In this document: in pieces, positions 1 through 5,316 of the stretch
Position numbering within the stretch: the first letter of the stretch is position 1
How the letters are laid out: each line of letters starts with the position of its first letter
Origin: Verrucomicrobiia bacterium
Lineage (GTDB): Bacteria; Verrucomicrobiota; Verrucomicrobiia; Limisphaerales; Palsa-1400
Direction: 5' to 3'
Assembly (NCBI GenBank): GCA_025934545.1
Contig: JAICXV010000196.1
Span: 1-5,594, forward strand
Length of the DNA: 5,594 bases
Notes under the pieces: generated by a model
What the model saw: only the letters and a program-made list of their open reading frames with translations
What the model was told of the DNA's origin: nothing
Database searches by the model: none
Position numbers and translations under genes: made by a program

Positions 1-642
1 AAAGAAGAACGCCGCCTAGGCATCGCACTCACCGGCCATCGCCTCGCCGGCTTTTGGTCCGGTGCCGATCGTGATGCGACCTTCGACGCCTACGACCTGA
101 AAGGCATCGTCGAAGATTTCCTGCAGCAGTTCGGCTTAAAAGGCATGAGCTACGTCCGCCGCGAAAGCGCGACGACATTTTTCCTCGAATCGGCTGGCGT
201 GCAACTTGGCAAGATGACCCTCGGCGAAATGGGCCAGGTCTCCCCTGCCCTCGCCAAACGCTACGATCTGCGCCATGCCGCGTTCCTCGCCGAATTAAAC
301 TTCGACCTGTTGCTGGCGCGTCGTAATCGCGAGAAATCCTTTAAGTCACTCCCGGCCTTTCCTTCGATCCGTCGCGACATCGCCATGATCGTTCCCGAAA
401 CGGCCACGCACGACGCCGTGTTAAACGTCGTTCGCCAAAGCAAACCAGCCAACCTCGAATCCGTCGAAGTGTTCGATGTCTTTCGTGGAAAAAATATTCC
501 GGCAGGCCAAAAGAGTCTGGCGTATGCATTTACTTATCGAAGCGCCGAAAAGACGCTGACCGATGCCGAAGTGAACAGCGCGCACGAAAAGGTCGTGCAG
601 AATCTCAAGCAGAACTTGCAGGCCACCATTCGCGAATCCTGA
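1..642 (+). CDS. pheT: Phenylalanine--tRNA ligase beta subunit, C-terminal part (5' end outside window)
   Basis: The frame is open from the first base and ends at TGA 640-642, giving the last 213 residues of a protein that normally has about 800. PheT pairs with PheS in a cytoplasmic alpha2-beta2 enzyme that charges tRNA-Phe. The first ~115 residues match the end of the B5/catalytic-like core, including a KRYDLRHAAF-type segment and a following ELNFDLLL strand. From about residue 115 to the end is a typical FDX-ACB (anticodon-binding) domain, with the hallmark FPSIRRDIA at about residues 120-128, then EVFDVFRG and a SLAYAFTYRS strand. The domain is complete to its C-terminus, so the gene ends normally. 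pheS would be expected upstream of the window, but that cannot be seen. The stop codon directly touches the stop of the convergent gene on the other strand. Identification is firm; only the missing N-terminal part is unknown. Confidence 0.96.
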   Translation, partial: KEERRLGIALTGHRLAGFWSGADRDATFDAYDLKGIVEDFLQQFGLKGMSYVRRESATTFFLESAGVQLGKMTLGEMGQVSPALAKRYDLRHAAFLAELNFDLLLARRNREKSFKSLPAFPSIRRDIAMIVPETATHDAVLNVVRQSKPANLESVEVFDVFRGKNIPAGQKSLAYAFTYRSAEKTLTDAEVNSAHEKVVQNLKQNLQATIRES

Positions 643-1425
643 TTATTTCACCGGTTCGGAAATTCGCCTGATGCTGACGGCGCGTCCCGAATTCGAATCA
701 ACATCAATTAACGCGCCCTGCAGTAAGACCCGTTCCGTTGCCACGCCGAACCTCTGCGGGAGATTCGTCACGAATCGTTGGATGATCGGTTGAATCTCGC
801 GCCCTAAAATACTTTCGTGTGGCCCTGTAAATCCCGCGTCCGTCAGATATGCCGTCCCGCCGGGAAAAATCTGTTCGTCGGCAGTCTGCACGTGCGTGTG
901 CGTTCCGACCACCGCGCTGACCTGGCCGTCCAACATTCGCGCCATCGCGATTTTCTCAGACGTCGCCTCCGCGTGCATGTCGATGAAAATGATGCTAGCC
1001 GACTGCCGCATCCGCTCGACCTCGGCCTTGCCGACCGCAAACGGATTTTCCAACGCCGCCATAAACGACCGTCCCTGCAAATTCAGCACGCCAATCGGCG
1101 GCAACTTTTCAAAGTGGAAAATCGCACTGCCGCGCCCGACCGTGCCCGAAGGATAATTCATTGGCCGCAACAATCGCGGCTCATTCTGCAGCAACTGCAT
1201 CACTTCCTTTTGATCAAACAAATGATCGCCCGTCGTGATGACATCGACCTGGCCGTCGAAGATTTCGTTCGCGGTATTCGGCGTGATTCCCGAACCGCCC
1301 GCTGAATTTTCGCCATTGGCGATGACAATGTCGATCTGATGTTCGCGCCGAAGTTTTGGAACGAGCTCCTTCACCGCGCGCCGGCCCGGCTCGCCCACGA
1401 TATCGCCGATGAAAAGGATGTTCAC
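643..1425 (-). CDS. YmdB-type (TIGR00282 family) metallophosphoesterase
   Basis: A 260-residue protein of the expected family length. The family folds as a dinuclear-metal phosphoesterase; the Bacillus subtilis member YmdB hydrolyses 2',3'-cyclic AMP and affects motility and biofilm choice. Visible motifs are MNILFIGDIVG at the N-terminus (Asp8), NGENSAGG (Glu39, Asn40), TTGDHLFDQKE (Asp67, His68), DMHAEATSEK (His151) and GTHTHVQTAD (His176, His178), followed by the family signature around GGTAYLTDAGFTGPHESILG. These supply the metal and catalytic positions, except that the usual Asn of the GNH motif is Asp67 here. The start is GTG (1423-1425), chosen because the family begins with M-x-I-L-F-I-G-D-I-V-G. 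Its Shine-Dalgarno sequence is poor, and a 6-bp stem (1427-1432 with 1440-1445) lies just upstream. It follows the PagL-like gene after 69 bp, so it may be the last gene of that operon. Physiological substrate in this organism is unknown. Confidence 0.93.
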   Translation of the reverse strand: MNILFIGDIVGEPGRRAVKELVPKLRREHQIDIVIANGENSAGGSGITPNTANEIFDGQVDVITTGDHLFDQKEVMQLLQNEPRLLRPMNYPSGTVGRGSAIFHFEKLPPIGVLNLQGRSFMAALENPFAVGKAEVERMRQSASIIFIDMHAEATSEKIAMARMLDGQVSAVVGTHTHVQTADEQIFPGGTAYLTDAGFTGPHESILGREIQPIIQRFVTNLPQRFGVATERVLLQGALIDVDSNSGRAVSIRRISEPVK

Positions 1426-1494
1426 GCGCCCACGCTACTTGGGCGGCTGGAGTTACACTAGCCCCATTTTTCTCCGGTCGAGGCAGGCTGAAAA
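1426..1494 (-). other. Short intergenic gap with hairpin and four-codon mini-ORF
   Basis: On the - strand this 69-bp gap holds a small inverted repeat (CGCCCA at 1427-1432 pairing with 1440-1445, 7-nt loop) immediately upstream of the GTG start of the YmdB-type gene. It also holds a GGAG (1472-1475) placed 4 nt before an ATG (1465-1467), which opens a reading frame of only four codons ending in TAA at 1453-1455. No convincing promoter or U-tract terminator is visible. The mini-ORF is in frame with the YmdB-type gene but separated from it by two stop codons. Either element could affect translation of the downstream gene, or both may be chance. Confidence 0.25.
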
Positions 1495-2184
1495 TCAAAA
1501 AAACCAGTCCAACCCCACCATGACAACGCTCGTGTTCACACCCTGATTAGGATGATCGAGGCCGGCATTCGATAGGTGCAACCATCGCCCTTCCATCGTC
1601 GCCGCCATATTCGGTTTGAAAAACCAATGCAATCCGACGCCCACCTGCACATTGAACTCAAAACTGGTACTCAAGTCCGGCTGCCGGATTTCCGTCAACG
1701 TCGCCCCCACCCCGCCATCGACAAAGGGCACGAGGTGCGAGCCCGTCGCGAAATTATACCGGATCACCGGCGCGGCGCCGATGACGTAGGCCGTGTGGTG
1801 ATTGAACTGTTCGCCGCCGAAAAATTGGCCGAGCAACTCGAAATTTCCAGAATAAAAATGTCCCTTCCCGACAGTGCGCGTCAGCATCGTTCCAATATGA
1901 ATATCGCCGAGCGCGATATCGTGATCGGTGCGCCCGCCAAAAACCTTCAAGCCAATACCAACGCCAAGATTGATTCCCGACTCAATGGCGTGTTTGCGAA
2001 AACCATCGCCAATTTCCGTTTCCCAAACCGAATCACCGCGCACTGAATCAAAGTTAAACTTGGTCGAATCAGCCCTGCCCCCCAACGCGCTCGAGCAAAG
2101 GACAGCAACAACCGCTAAGAGAACAAAAACACCGCGTTCACATTTTCTTCGACTCGGTCGCGGGCTTAGTCGCCCGCGTGACAA
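1495..2184 (-). CDS. PagL-like acyloxyacyl hydrolase (lipid A 3-O-deacylase family), outer membrane
   Basis: From the TTG at 2182-2184 this gives 229 residues. PagL enzymes are eight-stranded outer-membrane barrels that remove an ester-linked acyl chain from lipid A. The sequence has a basic N-terminus (RPSRRKCERG), a hydrophobic segment at about residues 19-34 and an AXA-like cleavage region (GRA/DS), so it should be exported by Sec. The body alternates polar and nonpolar residues as in beta strands and ends in DWFF, with the C-terminal Phe typical of barrel proteins. The near-terminal block WLHLSNAGLDHPNQGVN carries the catalytic His203 and Ser205 of the family HxSNAG motif. The third catalytic residue of Pseudomonas PagL (Glu) falls on Asn217. 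The start is uncertain: TTG 2184 and GTG 2208 lack a Shine-Dalgarno, while ATG 2247 has AGGAG upstream but would put about 40 residues before the signal sequence and overlap the preceding gene by 110 nt. Family call good; exact start poor. Confidence 0.82.
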   Translation of the reverse strand: MSRGRLSPRPSRRKCERGVFVLLAVVAVLCSSALGGRADSTKFNFDSVRGDSVWETEIGDGFRKHAIESGINLGVGIGLKVFGGRTDHDIALGDIHIGTMLTRTVGKGHFYSGNFELLGQFFGGEQFNHHTAYVIGAAPVIRYNFATGSHLVPFVDGGVGATLTEIRQPDLSTSFEFNVQVGVGLHWFFKPNMAATMEGRWLHLSNAGLDHPNQGVNTSVVMVGLDWFF

Positions 2185-2593
2185 TGGGTGGTTCGGGCAC
2201 GGCCACACGCTTTTTGCGGCAAATCTGAAACTGGTGTTCAAGTTCATCAAGCTCCTCATCCGACATGTTCTGCAAGTCAATCAAATAGTTCCGAGCTTTT
2301 TCGCCGCTCCTGAGTAATTCGTCAAGCTTCAGATGCACGGCGCGCGCATCGCGGTTTTGCGTATTTTGGATCAGGAAAACGGCGAGAAACGTGATAATCG
2401 TCGTGCCGGTATTGATGACGAGCTGCCACGTGTTCGAATAATTAAACATCGGCCCCGTCACTGCCCACGCGATAATCGTCAGCATCGCCAGGATAAATGC
2501 CCACGGATTGCCCATAGCGCGGGCCGTTTTGTGCGCAAATTCATGAAACCGTTCATTCACACCGCCTGACGGTTTGCCGTTGCCATTTGACAT
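2138..2593 (-). CDS. Small two-helix membrane protein of the low-affinity iron permease (Fet4-like) family
   Basis: A 151-residue protein with an amphipathic N-terminus (ERFHEFAHKTARAMG), a first membrane helix at about residues 31-49 and a second at about 56-76. The conserved family block WQLVINTGTTIITFLAVF is followed by LIQNTQNRDARAVHLKLDEL. This block is characteristic of the Pfam 'low affinity iron permease' family, named after yeast Fet4. The bacterial members are much shorter than Fet4 and have only two helices, so iron transport is an inherited label and not shown by the sequence. The C-terminal third (about residues 105-151) is soluble and charged, with an acidic SDEELDELEH stretch and then a basic tail. 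The ATG at 2591-2593 has a strong AAAGGAG 5 nt upstream and lies 13 bp after the ligase stop, so co-transcription with it is likely. Its last 47 nt or more overlap the start of the PagL-like gene. Confidence 0.9.
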   Translation of the reverse strand: MSNGNGKPSGGVNERFHEFAHKTARAMGNPWAFILAMLTIIAWAVTGPMFNYSNTWQLVINTGTTIITFLAVFLIQNTQNRDARAVHLKLDELLRSGEKARNYLIDLQNMSDEELDELEHQFQICRKKRVAVPEPPIVTRATKPATESKKM

Positions 2594-2598
2594 AAATA

Positions 2599-2605
2599 CT
2601 CCTTT
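2599..2605 (-). promoter_or_regulatory. Strong ribosome binding site of the iron-permease-family gene
   Basis: The - strand reads AAAGGAG, 5 nt before the ATG at 2593. It lies inside the 13-bp gap after the ligase stop codon. It is the clearest Shine-Dalgarno in the window; the other starts rely on weak sites or on overlap with the upstream gene. Confidence 0.8.
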
Positions 2606-2606
2606 C

Positions 2607-4316
2607 TTAACGCTCCGGTTTTTCTTTAACGACTTCCCGAGGTTGTTTGTCCTCGCGCAATCCCATGAACACCGGATGACGCAGCCCGCCGTCCATCGTC
2701 CACTCCGTGAACCGCACCTGCGCGACCAATTGCGGCCGCAACCACGTGCAACGTTTCATCTGGCTCGCGGTAATTCCCTGCCCCCATCGACCCGGCCGCT
2801 TATCCGGCAAATTGGCAAAAGGACACTCTGGTTGTTTTAGTTTTTGAAATTGTTTGTGCAGCGCTTCCAGCACGCGCCGGTCAAAACCGGTTCCAACTTT
2901 CGAAGCAAAGATCAATTTGTCTCCTTCGTAATAACCCACCATAATCGCGCCGAATTTTTCGCGGGCACCCTGCGGCGGCGTGTAACCGCCGATGACAAAC
3001 TCCTGCGCCGAGGTGCACTTCACCTTGATCCACGCACCACTGCGTTTACCCGGTTCATATTTCGAATTGCGCTGCTTGCCGATCAACCCCTCCAGGCCGC
3101 GCTGACAAACTTCCGTCCACAACTGTTCCGGTCGTCCGCCCAAATGGTCCGAAATCCGCAGCAGATCATCATTGGTCGGCACAACTTGCTGCAAAATCTT
3201 TTTGCGCTCGTGCAACGGCAAATTCTTCAAGTCCTTCCCGTCCAAGTTCAAAATATCGAACAAATAATAAACAATCGGCGGACTTTGCCCCGGCATGCGC
3301 GACATCTGGAGTAATTGAAAAGACGAACGCCCGCTTTGCTCCAGCGCCACCACTTCGCCATCGAAAACCGCCGACTCGCAATCACACTTTTTCAACGCCT
3401 CGGCAACGTCGCCAAACCGGTGCGTCATTTTGTTGCGCAATCGCGAATAAAGTTCCACATCGTCGCCGCGCTTCAACGTCAACGCCCGGATGCCGTCGAA
3501 CTTGATTTCATAAATCCAATCGTCCCCGTTCGGAATTTCATCGAGCAACTTGCACTTCATCGGCTCAATAAACGCAACTTTGCCATGTGGCAATTTTTTC
3601 GATGCGATCGCTATATCTGTCCCCTGTTCTTCTGATTTTTCCTTTGCGGCTTTCGCTTTCGCCGCCGCCTTCCGAATGCGTGCCTTAAAACTGTCCGGCT
3701 CAGAACCCGCTGCCGCGCGATTGCTCTGCCATTCGGCATCCTGCGCCGCGGCAATTTTCTCCATCGATCGCCCGCTGATCGCCGATTCGTTTTCTTTTTT
3801 CGCCGACAATTCCGGCAAATCTTCGCTCGCCTTGAAAATCAACCACGGCTGTTTGCCTTTTTCATTCGGGTTACGAATCCTGATAATCGCCCATTCGCCT
3901 TTGAGCTTCTTGCCCTTCAAAGTGAAATGAACTTTTCCCGCCTCGAGCGCCTTCAACGGCTCGGCGTCTTTGACTTCGTAAGTGCCGATGTCCCAAACCA
4001 TCACCGTCCCGGCGCCGTAATTGCCCGGCGCGATAATCCCTTCAAACCGCGCGTAGTCCAGCGGATGATCCTCGACCTGCATCGCCAGCCGCTTGTCGCC
4101 GCGTCGCATTGGCAGGCCTTTCGGCACCGCCCACGACTTCAGCACCCCTTCCATCTCCAGCCGAAAATCATAATGGAGATGACTCGCCGCGTGCTTTTGA
4201 ATCACGAACAGATTTCCCGTCGCAACGCGCTCGGTCTTTTTGACGCGCGGGCCCGGTTCGCGAGTTTGTTTGAAGTCGCGTTTGCCGGCGTATTCGTCGA
4301 GGGGATTGCGTTTCAT
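2607..4316 (-). CDS. ligD: LigD-type protein: 3'-phosphoesterase plus ATP-dependent DNA ligase domains
   Basis: A 569-residue NHEJ enzyme lacking its own polymerase domain. Residues about 34-165 are the phosphoesterase (PE) domain that trims 3' ends: QKHAASHLHYDFRLE, SWAVPKG and VEDHPLDYARFEG give His42, His48, Arg52, His84 and Tyr88, the active-site set known from P. aeruginosa LigD and at matching numbers as I recall them. A Lys/Ala/Glu-rich linker (about 170-245) follows. The ligase nucleotidyltransferase domain has motif I YEIKFDGIR (Lys272, the AMP-accepting lysine), motif III VFDGEV (319-321), IIIa YYLFDILNLDG, motif IV EGLIGKQ (409-415) and motif V WIKVKC (429-434). The OB domain runs from about 437 to RFTEWTMDGGLRHPVF near 536-550. 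The start ATG 4314-4316 was chosen because it forms an ATGA overlap with the polymerase stop and gives a typical PE N-terminus; longer upstream extension would run in a second frame inside the polymerase gene. All catalytic residues are present, so activity is expected. Confidence 0.95.
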   Translation of the reverse strand: MKRNPLDEYAGKRDFKQTREPGPRVKKTERVATGNLFVIQKHAASHLHYDFRLEMEGVLKSWAVPKGLPMRRGDKRLAMQVEDHPLDYARFEGIIAPGNYGAGTVMVWDIGTYEVKDAEPLKALEAGKVHFTLKGKKLKGEWAIIRIRNPNEKGKQPWLIFKASEDLPELSAKKENESAISGRSMEKIAAAQDAEWQSNRAAAGSEPDSFKARIRKAAAKAKAAKEKSEEQGTDIAIASKKLPHGKVAFIEPMKCKLLDEIPNGDDWIYEIKFDGIRALTLKRGDDVELYSRLRNKMTHRFGDVAEALKKCDCESAVFDGEVVALEQSGRSSFQLLQMSRMPGQSPPIVYYLFDILNLDGKDLKNLPLHERKKILQQVVPTNDDLLRISDHLGGRPEQLWTEVCQRGLEGLIGKQRNSKYEPGKRSGAWIKVKCTSAQEFVIGGYTPPQGAREKFGAIMVGYYEGDKLIFASKVGTGFDRRVLEALHKQFQKLKQPECPFANLPDKRPGRWGQGITASQMKRCTWLRPQLVAQVRFTEWTMDGGLRHPVFMGLREDKQPREVVKEKPER

Positions 4317-5224
4317 TCCACGTCTGTCGATTTCAATTTTTGCTTTAACTTCAGGACCGGCTCGAACAAATCGCCATGCTTCTCGACGCGCTCGAGCGTC
4401 TTGTCTGAAACGAAAGTCAGTCGTTTCGCGTCCTTCTTCTTCAACGCCGCCGCGACCTCGTCCCACGTCACCGGCGTCGAAACCGTTGGCTGCTCTTTCG
4501 CGCGCAACGAATAAACACAGACCGTCGTCTTGTGGTCATCGTTCTGGCTCCAATCGACAAAAACCTTCCCCGGCCGCAACGCCTTGGCCATCTTCGAAAG
4601 CACCTCGTTCGGATGTTCGCGCTCCAATGCCTCCGCCATATTTTTCGCGAACGTCTTCGTCACCTCGTAATTCGTTTTCGTGTTCAACGGAATGTAGATT
4701 TGCAGACCCTTCGAACCGGACGTTTTCGCAAAACTCTCCAACCCCAATTTCTCCAACTTCGCCTTCAACCAAAACGCAACCTCGCAACATTGCACGATGT
4801 CCGCCGGCAAACCCGGATCCAAATCGAACACCACCATCGTCGGCGTCCCAATATCCGGCGCGCGCGACAACGACGTGTGCATCTCTAAATCCGCCAAATT
4901 CGCCGCCCAGACTAATGTCGACAAATTATTCGCCAGACAATAATTGACGACCTTGCGCGTGCTTTCGACTCGCGCCGTCTTCACCCAGCCGGGCCGATAA
5001 CTCGGGCACTGCTTCTCATAAAAAAATTCATGGTCGACCCCTTCGGGATAGCGTTTGAGCGTCAGCGGCCTGTCCTTCAAATGCGGCAACAGCACCGGCG
5101 AAATGCGGACATAATAATCGATCACCTGCGCCTTGGTGAAACCCGTTCGTGGATACAGAACCTTGTCCAGGTTCGACACCTGCAACTGCTTCCCTTCAAC
5201 CGTCAATTCCGACACCTGTCGCAT
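4313..5224 (-). CDS. Stand-alone LigD polymerase/primase domain protein (AEP superfamily, NHEJ)
   Basis: A 303-residue protein equivalent to the polymerase domain of LigD, an archaeo-eukaryotic primase fold that adds (ribo)nucleotides to fill gaps at broken DNA ends. It opens with VSNLDKVLYPRTGFTKAQVIDYY. The central region VWAANLADLEMHTSLSR leads into motif I VVFDLDPG (Asp134, Asp136, metal ligands). Motif II is TSGSKGLQIYIPL (169-180), with Gln175 where many LigD proteins have His. Motif III is VDWSQN (Asp224), followed by VYSLRAKEQPTVSTPVTWDEV. The ATG at 5222-5224 is preferred: it is close to the start of homology and has a weak GGA 6 nt upstream; a TTG at 5293 would add 23 basic residues without homology. 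The TGA stop overlaps the ATG of the PE-ligase by 4 nt (ATGA), so the two are probably translationally coupled and act together. Its operon lies 92 bp downstream of an oxidoreductase gene. Confidence 0.95.
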   Translation of the reverse strand: MRQVSELTVEGKQLQVSNLDKVLYPRTGFTKAQVIDYYVRISPVLLPHLKDRPLTLKRYPEGVDHEFFYEKQCPSYRPGWVKTARVESTRKVVNYCLANNLSTLVWAANLADLEMHTSLSRAPDIGTPTMVVFDLDPGLPADIVQCCEVAFWLKAKLEKLGLESFAKTSGSKGLQIYIPLNTKTNYEVTKTFAKNMAEALEREHPNEVLSKMAKALRPGKVFVDWSQNDDHKTTVCVYSLRAKEQPTVSTPVTWDEVAAALKKKDAKRLTFVSDKTLERVEKHGDLFEPVLKLKQKLKSTDVE

Positions 5225-5316
5225 AAGTATTCCGGCGCGGTCCTTGGCGCGCGCCCTCTGTTTCAACAGAACAGCCGATAGCCTTTTCTGCAACTGGGGA
5301 ACGATTTGACCAAATC
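5225..5316 (-). promoter_or_regulatory. Palindrome-rich leader upstream of the NHEJ polymerase gene
   Basis: This 92-bp gap between the oxidoreductase stop and the polymerase ATG is the likely site of any promoter for the repair genes, but I cannot assign convincing -35 and -10 boxes. It contains three perfect short dyads: GATTTG-N2-CAAATC (5303-5316), TCTGTT-N2-AACAGA (5257-5270) and the 10-bp GGCGCGCGCC (5246-5255). The last can also pair with GGCGCG at 5234-5239, placing a GC-rich hairpin directly next to the weak ribosome binding site. Confidence 0.4.
5260..5273 (-). promoter_or_regulatory. Candidate LexA (SOS) box
   Basis: The - strand reads TGTTC-TGTT-GAAAC. The LexA motif reported for Verrucomicrobia is, as I recall, TGTTC-N4-GAACA; one half is exact and the other matches at three of five positions, with the spacing correct. 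It sits 35 bp upstream of the polymerase ATG, a plausible operator position for a DNA repair gene. A short motif with two mismatches can arise by chance and the phylum itself is inferred, so this is a hypothesis. Confidence 0.3.

Noticed and set aside
817..1305. Long open frame on the + strand opposite the YmdB-type gene
   Set aside because: Arg- and His-rich composition, no recognisable domain, and fully antisense to a gene with clear family motifs.
2070..2100. Lipoprotein signal for the PagL-like protein (VAVLC)
   Set aside because: The residue before Cys is Leu, which does not fit a lipobox, and barrel enzymes of this family use a type I signal peptide.
4317..4466. N-terminal extension of the PE-ligase by 50 residues up to 4466
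   Set aside because: The added residues are Arg/Glu-rich with no homology and lie in another frame of the polymerase gene; the ATG at 4316 gives an ATGA overlap and a normal PE-domain start.
3927..4514. Open frame of 195 codons on the + strand across the PE domain and the Pol/ligase junction
   Set aside because: No recognisable domain and no good ribosome site; explained as antisense of the two LigD genes.
4240..4947. Open frame of about 235 codons on the + strand opposite the polymerase and ligase start
   Set aside because: Ser, Pro and Arg-rich low-complexity translation typical of a shadow of a GC-rich gene; the opposite strand holds conserved LigD motifs throughout.
5225..5293. Upstream TTG start of the polymerase gene at 5293
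   Set aside because: It would add 23 basic residues without homology, consume the palindromic leader, and there is an ATG at 5224 close to where family homology begins.
5303..5316. GATTTG-N2-CAAATC as an intrinsic terminator of the oxidoreductase gene
   Set aside because: A 2-nt loop and A/T-rich stem make a weak hairpin, and no U tract follows on the - strand; an operator or chance is more likely.
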